Source: Nicotiana tabacum (lineage: Eukaryota; Streptophyta; Magnoliopsida; Solanales; Solanaceae). Taken from it: 64,000 bases of DNA. This document shows, in pieces, positions 25,119 to 35,100 of the stretch; position 1 is the stretch's first letter; each line of letters begins with the position of its first letter. The stretch spans positions 98,006,826-98,070,825 of the forward strand of contig NC_134093.1 of the NCBI RefSeq assembly GCF_000715075.1. The letters run 5' to 3'. The position numbers were made by a program, and so were the translations under genes. The notes below the pieces were generated by a model. It saw only the letters and a list, made by a program, of their open reading frames with translations, was not told the origin of the DNA and did not search any database.

Positions 25119-25278
25119 GATGATGTATATAAGCTCGGTAAAATTAGACAATCGCACAAATTGAAAAACCCTAGCTTTGATTCAAATCACTCTGAGACAG
25201 TTCAACTCCAAATTGAGAGAATTGAGGTGATTATGGAGAGAAATCGAAGTTATTAATGGCCAGCGACCCGTGACGTAG

Positions 25279-25290
25279 GCTCTGATACTA
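25279..25290 (-). other. copia 1 primer-binding site (initiator Met-tRNA)
   Basis: On the minus strand the sequence right after the 5' LTR end (ggaagttatca) reads TAGTATCAGAGCC, one base from TGGTATCAGAGCC. The position and sequence fix the orientation of copia 1. Confidence 0.88.
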
Positions 25291-25566
25291 TGATAACTTC
25301 CATGGATGGAAGCTTCAGCTATGTAAATGAATTAGGAAAGAAGACGAGAATAGTACTTTAGAGAGAAAATTTCTGAGAAATGAATGTTAATTTGCTATCT
25401 TCTTCAATTAATCTGCATAGATATGTACAAGAGAATGTATTTATACACTTTCTTCTAAGGAATGCTAACTACTCTAACCAACTAACTACCTACATAGATT
25501 ATAACGACTTAATCTTAAGTAGGCCCTACAGCCACAACTTGTACTCTAACTAACTACTCTTCAACA
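25291..25566 (-). repeat. copia 1 5' LTR (276 bp)
   Basis: On the minus strand it runs TGTTGAAGAG...AGTTATCA. A TATAAATA box reads from 25445 to 25438, a plausible promoter. It differs from the left LTR by scattered changes and small indels, about one per 15 bases by eye, so the insertion is not recent. tatag follows at 25567-25571. Confidence 0.9.
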
Positions 25567-26896
25567 TATAGTAGTGCCCTCGCCTCTTTCAAATTCTAAG
25601 TCCGCCTTTGTACCTACTAATCTCCGATCTCGCCAGATATATAATCTATGACAAGTATCTCTATCATTCGCTTAATGAATACATTTGAGTCATAAAAATG
25701 GAGAACTTTTTTAACGAGAGCGCTTTCCTTTAAATGGGCAATATGTGGCATGAATTTAATATAGTGAGGTTTCTAAATATCACATGGTTAAATAAATTTT
25801 TTTTAAAAAAGAACCAAAAAGCATCCCAACATCCTTTGGTCGGACACGCATGAGAAGAAATTTTGACATAAAAGTTGCATAAATATTTGGTTCGAATCTA
25901 ATATTATTTACGTGAGAATCTATGAATCATTTTATGCAAAAAGAATATGAAATAAAAATACGTCTATTAATAATATTTGGATAAGAATATCAAAAACATA
26001 TTATATTACAATCACTACCTAATTAGCTCGCGAATCGAATGTGTTGCACGTAATTACCATGTGATGATTTTCGCAATCTTATACCACCACTTGAATCGTG
26101 GTTGCATGAGCACGTGGAATCTCAATCTCATGAATATTAAGTTTTTGAATGGTTAAGAAATAGGGTACATAAAACGACATCTTTTCTAAGAAAAGGCATA
26201 GTATTATATATACACTGCAACCTAAATTTGGTATGTAGTATAGAGGGAGTCTGGAGTAGCAAAAGTTCTAGATGATATGATTTTCCACAGTTATTATTTT
26301 TGGGATCTTTACACAAGTAACAGTCAAATTTTCGATTAACTTTTTATGATCAATATATATAGACTATATAATAATTATACACATATTATATATAAATTAA
26401 ATATATATTATATGTTCGCTTATTTTTTGTTTAAATTGAGGGTGACGTCTATTTAGGTTATTCTTCCATTTTTTAACATCAAAAGTAAAAGTCTTGTCAT
26501 ATTGTCGTATACTATTATTATATAAAGAAAGATACTTGTTGGGTCTAAGTTGTAAGTTGTACAATCAATCATTGTTAAAATATATCTTAAATTAACTTCC
26601 GTAAGGAAATTCTATTCGTCAAAACACGACTAGCTACTCGTAATATCAGTTCTTAGTCTACATTGATGTTTATTTCAATTTTCAAGAATGATATTAAAGT
26701 ATTATAAGTTGGTATCTCATTCATACCAAAATGATGAAAGAAATATTTCAAATATTAGTCAAAGTTCACTTAAATAGTACGGGACTCTAGAAATGAGATC
26801 CAGAAAATGTTTGAGATAAAGGAAGTTAATTGAATCATGGAACAAAGTAGTAGTTTTCAATGAAGTAAATTTTGAATAAAAAAAGAGAGATACCAA

Positions 26897-27122
26897 GGGG
26901 TCATTTGGTCCAAAAAGGGGTTATCCAACAATTATAATTCTCGGATTATAACCAGAATCATAATAAGGATAGATAATCTCACCTTCTATTAGAGATAGAT
27001 AATTTCATAATTTCAGCGTAAATTTTATTTTGATTTTAGTTAATACCACAATCAAATATTGAACAAATTTAATCTCAAATTTTTTACTGAGATAACCCCT
27101 AATTCCTGTAACCAAACGACCC
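26897..27122. mobile_element. Harbinger/Tourist-like MITE, 226 bp
   Basis: The ends are inverted: ggggtcatttggt on the left and aaccaaacgaccc on the right. A second inverted pair lies inside (ggggttatcc and gataacccct). It is non-coding and AT-rich. The right flank is TAA and the left flank CAA, consistent with a decayed 3-bp TAA target duplication. The superfamily call is moderate because the left flank is changed. Confidence 0.7.
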
Positions 27123-27594
27123 TAAGAATTTATATAGTCGATCGACGATAACCAATTTAAGTAGAAGTATAATCAATTGACCAAGTAAGACTAATTTAAT
27201 TTGCTGCAGTGTAGTCAGTAGAATTTTTAATGCAAGTAATAGTAAGTATTGTCTCCTGACAATTACATTCCTTAAAGCTGCAGATTAATTAAAATATATG
27301 TCACCTAATAGGCTAGTACTGATTTGAGCTAGGTGGTTTTATTTTTAGTTTTAGTTTTATTTTGGAAAAAAGTTAGTCGAATAAAGATTTGGTTCCTTAT
27401 CATTTATTTAGAAGCATATCAGTTGGGACAAATTACTGTTGACGAATCTTTCTGGCCATAAATTATTGACTGCCTGGAATCGCATGCTTTGTGACAACTT
27501 TTGTTTTTATATCAAAGCCAATGGAGTATCTGTTATTGCCAATCCCAATATAACAAAAACAACAGCATTACGTAATTTTAATCTTGGCATTTTA

Positions 27595-28350
27595 AAAGAA
27601 TTTTGAAGAACATGAGCGAAGGTCATCTTTGTCGTTTGGTTATACTATCTCGAGGTGACCTAATAATTTCACACTTTATCCCAAAATTATTATTTTTATC
27701 TTTGAAATTAAAAAAGTGCTAAAGTTATAGGTGGAGTAGTTCATGCATGGGTTGAGCTAAAGGGGTACGCAAAGAGGTTCAATTGAATCACCTTCCAGGA
27801 AAACTTATATTACTGTGCTAATAGGAAACTTTTTTACTGATTATCAGAATTTTTCACATTGTGACTGAAAAGTCTGATGATCGTAAGGATTTTTGGTGCT
27901 TTAAAAGTTTGATCATCGTGCTTTAAAATTTTAACTAGCATACCTCAAAATCCTAATGCATGCATGGCAATTTTTCCGAAACTTTTCTAAATGGAATCAA
28001 ACTATAAATAGTGGTATAGAAAACGTCCATCCAACATTATTTTCAGTTTTTTAACATTGGTTTGCTGATTCAAGGGTAAGATATTTGTTCTCAAATATTT
28101 TATATATTAGAGAATTTTGAAGAACTTTAGAGAAGGTCATCTTTGTTATTTGGTTGTATTATCTCAAGGTGACCGAATAGTTTCACATTTTACTCCGACA
28201 CTATTATCCTTATCTTTGACAACAAACAAGCTCTAAGATTATTGGTGGAGTAGCTCGAGCTGGGGCAGAGCTAAAGGGGTACACAAAGAGGTTCAGTTGA
28301 ATCACCTTCACGGAAAACTTATATTGTGCTAATAGGAAAAAAATGAATCT
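27595..28350. repeat. two diverged direct copies, about 510 bp apart
   Basis: 27595-27850 and 28110-28350 share the order 'gaattttgaagaac', 'aaggtcatctttgt', 'ctaaaggggtac', 'aaagaggttca' and 'aaaacttatatt'. Copy differences are frequent, so the duplication is old. The function is unknown. Confidence 0.75.
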
Positions 28351-28480
28351 ATTTTGCTATATATGAACTGTTGAATATATGAACAACTAACATCAACAAC
28401 ATTAATAAGCTACACCTGAAAATTGACAGACGATCCAGTTTTAATTTATGTACCACTGAGAAAGGGCCAGGATCTACTTA

Positions 28481-28485
28481 CTCAT
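28481..28485. repeat. target duplication CTCAT of copia 2 (left)
   Basis: It is identical to 38593-38597. The paralogous empty site in copy 1 (ctcat at 14721-14725, in 'tttactcattgattcac') has one copy only, which confirms the boundaries of copia 2. Confidence 0.95.
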
Positions 28486-28795
28486 TGTTGGCCTAAGTGA
28501 ATGTTTGTTTTGAAGATTGACAAAGGAAGCTCAGGCATGAACCAGGTCCATCCCTTGTGTGCATAGACACGGGCAGATTCGAGCATGTGGGATGCACGTG
28601 AAGGAGATAACCTTAACTTGGTACAATTGATATCTCCTGATCGAAAAGGTTGCATAATTGATAAGGAGAAGGACTCCTTAATCAAAGAGAACACTATCCA
28701 AGATAAGGGAGGAGTTAGAAGTTGAGATCAACTAGAACTCTTCCACCAAGGAAGAGTAGCATTAGAACTCTAGTTATTTTCTACTCTACTAACTC

Positions 28796-28802
28796 TATAA
28801 AT
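28796..28802 (+). promoter_or_regulatory. putative TATA box of copia 2 LTR
   Basis: TATAAAT is preserved in both LTRs (28796-28802 and 37989-37995) within an otherwise mixed-composition U3, upstream of the presumed start of R. It is inferred from sequence and position only. Confidence 0.6.
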
Positions 28803-29361
28803 CGCAGGATGTTCTTATTCTACAGTGATGCACAAAAGTAGTTAAACGTGAATTGAGAGCAAAACAATAAGGCATTTTGCAAGCAATTCGTGTGTGATTC
28901 AAGTGTGCAAACCTGAAACTACATGAACCAGATAGAAGAACTAGCTCCAAGTGTCTGTCTTTTATTCTAATTCAATTGTAATAGGTGTTTTCATATTGTA
29001 CCTTTCAACTTTATCTAGAGATAATTATGGTACTCAGAGTATTCAAGTTAGAGTTAACATGAAGTTGTCGCAACAGTTAGAGGTTGGTTGCCACAACGGG
29101 ATTAGAGTTAATCCTAGGTTTACAAAAGTATTTTGTAAATGCAGTTTTTGGCTCAGTGATTTAGTGGAGAGTTTGGAAAAATCCTACTGAGAAGTAGGTC
29201 GTAGTTTTTTCACCTTTTGAGCCAGGTGTTTTTCACGTAAAATACTTGTGTTCTTTACTTTTCGCATTTACTATTTCAGCAATAGTAGGTTAAGGAACAC
29301 ATAGAAGAACCCGGTCCTTCTATAATCAGTTTAGGCAAAAAATTAGGTACCACACAAATCA

Positions 29362-29385
29362 CCCTCCCCCTCTCCCCCCTCCCCC
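29362..29385 (-). other. C-run tract, minus-strand G-quadruplex candidate
   Basis: Runs of 3, 5, 6 and 5 C are separated by T, TCT and T. On the minus strand this is four G-runs with loops of 1, 3 and 1 bases, a strong quadruplex pattern. It sits about 33 bases before the primer site. The matching place in the 3' LTR (about 38556-38566) has only a short 'cactccctcttg'. Confidence 0.8.
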
Positions 29386-29417
29386 TCTTGTGCAGTATTG
29401 AAGTTAAAAACCTCAAT

Positions 29418-29432
29418 TGGTATCAGAGCGGG
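29418..29432 (+). other. copia 2 primer-binding site (initiator Met-tRNA)
   Basis: TGGTATCAGAGCGGG begins three bases after the LTR end. It is complementary to initiator Met-tRNA, as in SIRE-type elements. Confidence 0.92.
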
Positions 29433-29471
29433 TTATCCTTGAAGAAACTAACACCTTAGGAGAAGATCAAG

Positions 29472-30555
29472 ATGAGTGCACCACTTGAAAACTGAGAAGG
29501 GCAATCCACTGCTAGGCCGCCACTTTTCAACGGCCAGTATTACTCTTGGTTGAAAAACAGGATGAGAGATCACATCATAGTAGAAGACTATGAGCTATGA
29601 GACATTGTCACAGATGGCCCACTGGCTACCATGAAGATAAATGTCGAAGGAGAAGAGGTGGCAAAGACAAGAGCTGATTGCACTGCTAACGACTTGAGAA
29701 AATAGGAGAAGAATGCTAAAGCCAAGAAATGGCTTGTTTGTGGACTCGGTGCAGATGAGTACAATAGAATCCAAAGTTGTACCACTGCTAAGAAAATCTG
29801 GGACACTGGCCCATGAAGGAACACCTCAAGTGAAGAGGTCCAGAGGAACACTACTATATTCTCAATATGAGAATTTCACCATGAAGGAAAGGGAAACCAT
29901 CCAAGAGATGTATACAAGGTTCACTACACTGACAAATGAACTTAAATCTCTTGAAAGGATTATTTTTGAAGAAGACAGAGTTGAGAAGATTTTGACAAGG
30001 GTTCTGCCAGTTACTTGGGAGAGCAAAATCACTGCCATTCAGGAATCAAAGAACATTGTCACTCTTAAGTTGGATGAGCTAATTGAAAATCTCACCGCTT
30101 ATGAACTTAGAAGGCAAACCATGAAGATGGATGTACCCAAGAAGGAAAGGAGTCTGGCACTCAGAATCACTGAAGGTTCTGATCTAGAAGATGATGAAAT
30201 GGATATGATCACAAAGGACATCAAGAAGTACCAAAAGAGAGGAAAGGGTCCTTCGGGAAATGGAAGCTACAGAAAACCAAAGGCTCCTGAAAGGCAAACC
30301 AATGAGGGATGCTACAAGTGTGGTAAGACTGATCACCACATCAAGAACTGCCCTCAATGGAAAATTGAATGGAAGAAGGAAATAGTTGAACAAAGAAACA
30401 GGAAGAAGGAACAGGTTCAACCCAAGAAGAACAAAGGATCAACAAAGGCTATGGTTGTTGCTTGGGAGAAAGCTCATATGAAAGCTCATATGATGAAGAT
30501 GGAGATGAACAAGCACTTATGGCCATTGGAGAATTTGATAAGGAATCTGAGGTAA
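29472..30555 (+). pseudogene. copia 2 gag, capsid part and first zinc knuckle
   Basis: The start ATG at 29472 gives MSAPLEN and then a stop. Further in the same frame are 'RPPLFNGQYYSWLKNRM' and 'NAKAKKWLVCGLGADEYNRI', standard copia gag blocks, interrupted by three stops before a shift near 29810. The long clean part from about 29820 holds 'MYTRFTTLTNELKSL', 'ILTRVLPVTWESKITAI' and 'LIENLTAYELRRQ', and the intact knuckle CYKCGKTDHHIKNC at about 30310-30351. A one-base shift near 30460 moves the coding frame to the next entry. Confidence 0.9.
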
Positions 30556-31298
30556 GTGTAATTCATCTCAAAGACAAGATTAAATTTTTATCTAAAGAAA
30601 GACTATCTGAATTACGTCTAGATTTCATTGATGAATCTGAGGATATAAACAATGAAAATGAACAACTGTCTAAGGAATGTGTGATTTTGAAAGTAAAGTG
30701 TAAGAACCTAGAACTTAGGGTTAGTGAGACTATAAGTGAAAATACTGCATTAAAAAACCAAGTTCATACATTTGAATCAAATGTCCTAGAACTTAGATCT
30801 GAAAACCTAAACCTAAAATTAGGAACAAGTAAGAAGACAAATGATTGCACACAACTCACTCTAGAAGAAAATGTAGGTAAACTAAAAGATGAGTTGTATA
30901 AGAAGGATGAGCAGGTTAGAATTTTGAAGGAGGATCTAGGCAAAGTCAAGCATGAACTAGACAGAACTTGTAAATGGAACAGGTCCTCTGATGCACTTTC
31001 ATGGCTACAGGAACATCATAGTAGCAATAGAAGAGGACTTGGCTTTGGGAATCTGCCACCTAATTGGAATCCCAAAAGCAAGTACCTTACACTTCCTGAG
31101 AATAAGATTTGTACTCACTGTGGTAAAACAGGTCACTATAAAAGTGAATTCAATGCAAAAGAAAAGGCAAGCCAAAAGAACAAAGAATTTGTTCAAGGGA
31201 AGAATAGGCTACCAAGTTGGGCTAAAAAGAATCTAATTCATCCTTTTGCCTATAGAAAGGGACCCAAACTAGTTTGGGTTCCTAAGACTAACCCCTGA
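30462..31298 (+). pseudogene. copia 2 gag C-terminal half: coiled coil and second zinc knuckle
   Basis: This frame continues gag after a shift and overlaps the previous frame by 94 bases. Residues about 30-175 are rich in Leu, Glu, Lys and Asn with heptad-like spacing ('LSKECVILKVKCKNLELRV', 'LKDELYKKDEQVRILKEDL'), so a long coiled coil is likely, as in SIRE gag. Near 31110 is a second knuckle, CTHCGKTGHYKSEF, in which the last Cys is Phe, so it should not bind zinc normally. It ends in a stop at 31298. Confidence 0.88.
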
Positions 31299-31334
31299 TT
31301 TACTTTTGCAGGTCCAAGTGAAGGGGAGCAGCTA

Positions 31335-31709
31335 AATATGGTACATGAATAGTGGCTGCTCAAAGCACATAACAGGAAGCAAGAACAAGTTCCTTTCACT
31401 TGAGGACCTCAAAGGAGGTAATGTCTCCTTTGGAAATGGGAAGAAAGGTGAGATCATTGGGGTTGAAAAGTTAGGTAAGACCGATTCTCACTCTATTGAG
31501 AATGTCTACTTGATAGATGGCTTAAAACACAGTCTAAACAGTATATCATAACTGTGTGATAGAAGTAACTTGGTAGCATTCACTTCTACCAAATGTTTTG
31601 TGATTAATCTTACCACTGACAAGATTGTTTTGCAGGAAAAAAGAGTGAACAATATATATATATTATAGATCTATCCACACTTTCAGAAAATGAACTCACT
31701 TGCTTAAGT
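31335..31709 (+). pseudogene. copia 2 protease, catalytic Asp lost
   Basis: 'MNSGCSKHITGSKNKFLSL' begins at 31345. Copia proteases of this type have L-D-S-G-C-S here; the first residue of the D-S-G triad is Asn (aat), so the enzyme is inactive. 'GNVSFGNGKKGEIIGVEKLG' and 'NVYLIDGLKHSLNSIS' follow. There are stops at 31351 upstream in frame and at 31549-31551, and a shift before integrase at about 31710. Confidence 0.87.
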
Positions 31710-33839
31710 GTGTTGGACAATAATCCCTTTTTTTGGCACAAGAGACTTGGACATGCAAGTCTGAGTCAACTCACCAAATTAGTTTCCAAGGAATTGGTGA
31801 TAGGGTTGCCTAACATCAAGTTCAAGGAAGACAAAGTTTGTGAGGCTTGTGCAAGGGGGAAGCAGGTAAGATCATCTTTTAAATGCAAGAAAGTGGTAAG
31901 CACCACCAGGACGATGGAACTGGTCCATATGGATCTCTGTGGTCCAATGAGAACATTAAGCAGGGGTGGTAAAAGATATGTGATGGTGCTTGTTGATGAT
32001 TACTCTAGGTTTACTTGGACATTGTTTTTAACATCTAAAGATGAAGCATTTGACATGTTCGCTTCTTTTGTTAGAAAAACTCAGAAACAATTAGGTAATC
32101 AACTTGCATCAATTAGGTCTGATCATGAAACTGAATTTGAAAATGCTAAATTTGCTGAATTTTGTGATGAGCATGGCATAGATCATAATTTTTCTGCTCC
32201 TAGGACTCTACAAAAAAATGGAGTAGTTGAAATAAAGAATATGACACTTGAAGATATGGCTAGGACTATGCTTAATTCTAGTAAACTATCCCATAGCTTC
32301 TGGGCAGAAGCTGTAAATACTGCATGCTACATCATAAATAGGTGCATGACTAGACCTCTTGTAGAGAAGACTCCCTATGAGTTACTTAAAGGGAGAAAAC
32401 CAAACATATCCCATCTTAGGGCATTTGGATGCAAGTTCTTTATGCACAATAATGGTAAAGACTCCCTAGGTAAGTTTGATCCCAGAAGTGATGGGAGAGT
32501 ATTCTTGGGATATTCTTCACATATCAAAGTTTATAAGGTCTATAACAAAAGAAATATGTGTGTAGAAGAAAGTGTTCATGTGATTTTTGATAAAACTAAC
32601 ATTCTTTCTGAGAGGCAGGAATATGATAATGAAGCAATTGGGCTGGTAAGAAACTCAAATGAAACGACAGCCCAGACTAAAACTGCACTAGAGGAAGGAA
32701 CAGGTGATGGAACAGGTTCTTCCACCCAGGGAAACATGATAGGGGGAATAGAACAAAGAGGAAATGATTCTCAAACCTCAAGGGAACCTATCCATGAACC
32801 TGTTCCACAGCAACAAAGCATTGAAGGAACATCAAGGGGAAACCAGTTGGTTGTAAAATCTTACAAGTATCAAAGTTCTCATCCCATTGAGAACATAATC
32901 ACTGATCCAACCTCTGGAATCAAAACTAGATCTTCATTAAAAAATCTTTGTGCTTTTGATGTATTCTTATCTCTTATTGAACCTAAACATGTTGCTGAGG
33001 CTTTGCATGATGCAGACTGGGTAAATACAATGCAAGATGAACTCAACCAATTTGAAAGGAGTCAAGTTTGGCATCTAGTACTAAGACCCAAGGACAGATC
33101 AGTAATTGGCACAAAATGGGTCTTCAGAAACAAACTTGATGAAGATGGAACAGTTACAAGGAACAAGGCAAGATTAGTAGTTCAAGGATATAGCCAAGAG
33201 GAGGGCATAGACTATGATGAATCTTTTGCTCCAGTTGCAAGCTTGGACGCAATAAGACTCCTCATAACCTTTGCTACTTACATGGAATTCATCCTTCACC
33301 AGATGGATGTCAAGAGTGCCTTTCTCAATGGCTATCTAAAGGAAGAAGTGTTTGTTAAGCCACCTCTGGGGTTTGAAAGCAAGAAAAGTCCTGATCATGT
33401 GTACAAACTTGACAAAGCACTTTATGGGCTCAAGCAGGCTCCAAGAGCATGGTATGAAAGATTATCAAAGTTTTTGCTTGAGCATGACTACAAGAGAGGT
33501 AAAATTGACAATACTTTGTTCTTGAAAGAAAAAGTTAAAGATCTCTTGATAGTTCAGGTATATGTTGATGATATAATCTTTGGAGCAACTACTGATAAGT
33601 TAAGTAAAGAATTTGCTAAACTAATAGGGAGTGAATTTGAAATAAGCATGATGAGTGAGCTTAATTTCTTTTTAGGCTTACAAATTAAACAAAATTCAAG
33701 CAAAACTATGATCCATCAGCAGAAGTATGTAAAAGAGTTGCTTAAAAGGTTTAAAATGGAAGATTCTGAAGAAATTGACAATCCTATTGCAACATCTACA
33801 AAGTTGGATATAGATGAACTTGGTTCATTTATTGATTAG
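31710..33839 (+). pseudogene. copia 2 integrase and reverse transcriptase, open for 709 codons
   Basis: Residues about 6-60 are the pre-integrase zinc region (FWHKRLGHAS, CEACARGKQ). The integrase core follows, with catalytic Asp in 'MDLCGPM', Asp in 'IRSDHETEF' (the usual Gly after DH is Glu) and Glu in 'NGVVEIKNMTLEDMART'. A variable Ser/Thr/Gln-rich linker spans about residues 305-420. RT covers about 445-690: 'KWVFRNKLDEDG', 'MDVKSAFLNGYLKEEVFV', 'LYGLKQAPRAWYERL' and active site YVDDIIFG, all intact. It ends at a TAG where the element normally continues into RNase H. Confidence 0.93.
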
Positions 33840-34495
33840 AAGTTGTATAGGGGAATGATTGGTTCATTGTTGTATCTCACTACTAGTAGACATGATATTG
33901 TTTTCACTGTAGGCCTTTGTGTAAGATTTCAGGCAATTCCAAAGGAGTCTCACTTGACTGCTGTCAAGAAAATTTTGAGATATCTAAAAGGCACCATTGA
34001 TCTCTGTTTATAGTATCCAAAAGGTAGTAATTTCAATCTAGTGGGATATGCTGATGCTGATTATGCAGGTTTTCTAGTGGATAGAAAGAGCATCTCGGGC
34101 ATGGGACATTTTCTTGGCTCATGTCTTGTGTCTTGGGCTACCAAAAAGCAAAATTTAGTGGCCTTATCTACTGCTGAAGCTGAGTATGTTGTTGATGCTT
34201 CATGTTGTGCTCAATTGTTATGGATCAAACAACAATTAATGGACTTTGGAATTGATGTTGGTTGTATCCTTATTTTTTGTGATAACACTAGTGCAATTAG
34301 TATGATAAAGAACTCGATTCATCGCAAGAGAACTAAGCACATAGATATTAGGCATCACTTTTTGAGGGATAACTATGAAAAGGGTTTGATAACTGTGGAT
34401 TTTTGTGCTACTGACAAGTAAATAGCAGACATCTTCACAAAAGTCCTAAGTAGAGATCACTTTGAAAGGAACAAGTTAGAATTAGGGATGATGAA
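33840..34495 (+). pseudogene. copia 2 RNase H and pol end
   Basis: The frame continues from RT after the TAG: 'GMIGSLLYLTTSRHDIVF', 'LRYLKGTIDLCL', a further stop near 34012, then a clean stretch (34041-34421) with 'YADADYAG' (first Asp), 'SWATKKQNLVALSTAEAEY' (Glu), 'FCDNTSAISM' (Asp) and 'RTKHIDIRHHFLRD'. After another stop, 'IADIFTKVLSRDHFE' is the usual pol C-terminus. The catalytic residues are present; only the stops disable it. Confidence 0.92.
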
Positions 34496-35100
34496 GATCA
34501 CCTAAAAGGATCAATTCAAAATTCACAATTAAAAAAAAAATTGTTAGGAAATCTGTAAATTGTGTATATAATTAGATTAAATTTTGCTCAGTCTCATACT
34601 TTCAATAGTATACTCGTGTACCATGTGCTGAAATAACTCATTAATCTCTAATGATATTTTCTCTATTTTGGCAAATTTAGACTTACACAAGAGAATTTTC
34701 AGTGAAGAACATGGTTCATCAAGATCACTCGGTATGTTTTCTACACTCTGTATAATTTGAAATAAGAATATTTGGATCATGAGGAGAGTCCTTCTTAATT
34801 CCAAACTCTTTGGAACTTATCCGTTACAAGTGAACTAGTTCCATTCAAAAGACTCCTAACCGAATTGAATTACCTAGATTCTAGGGATAGACTCCAATGT
34901 CTGTTCAAACTTGAAATTCAATTTGATTAGACTTCTAAAAGTCTGAAAGCTGCCGTTACCCATTAATTACCTCTCTTTATATTGATCAACATTATTACTT
35001 TCTTCACTCCATTACTTTTTCAAGCCGTCAAACTCTCTTCATCTTCTTTAATCTTCAAAACACAATCTACTTCTCTTTTCTTCCAGAACCAAGCACAAAA
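34496..35100 (+). other. copia 2 region between pol and extra coding region
   Basis: This is non-coding, with an A-run at 34529-34539 and AT-rich tracts. In SIRE-type elements the extra gene is thought to be read from a spliced RNA, so an acceptor site would be expected near its end, but I cannot assign one with certainty. Confidence 0.55.

Larger units (their letters stand above)
20370..25566 (-). mobile_element. copia 1: decayed Ty1/copia element on the minus strand, 5.2 kb
   Basis: It has two short LTRs, a primer site next to the right (5') LTR, and gag-protease-integrase-RT-RNase H in copia order reading leftward. Flanks are gatag (20365-20369) and tatag (25567-25571), a 5-bp duplication with one change. 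The frame is broken many times, and key residues are lost in integrase. I do not assign a lineage; the gag start resembles the Retrotran_gag_3 type. Confidence 0.92.
25567..28485. other. AT-rich spacer with short repeats, no gene
   Basis: There is no recognisable coding sequence. It holds one MITE (26897-27122) and a roughly 510-bp-period duplication: 27595-27850 ('gtcatctttgt', 'aaaggggtac', 'aaagaggttcaattgaatca') and 28110-28350 (same markers, diverged). Between them, 27930-28110 matches 17870-18040. The last 35 bases (from about 28450) are the left edge of spacer copy 2, cut by copia 2. Confidence 0.65.
28486..29415 (+). repeat. copia 2 5' LTR (930 bp)
   Basis: It begins TGTTGGCCTAAGTG and ends TTAAAAACCTCA. 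TATAAAT at 28796-28802 is the probable promoter TATA box, so transcription would start about 30 bases on. A short frame inside (28951-29190, also present in the other LTR) is LTR sequence with no known domain. Near the end is a C-run tract (29362-29385) that the 3' LTR lacks. Confidence 0.93.

Noticed and set aside
28951..29190. 79-codon frame in both copia 2 LTRs (28951-29190 and 38147-38386)
   Set aside because: Although it is open in both LTRs, LTR identity explains this, and no domain or start context supports a gene.
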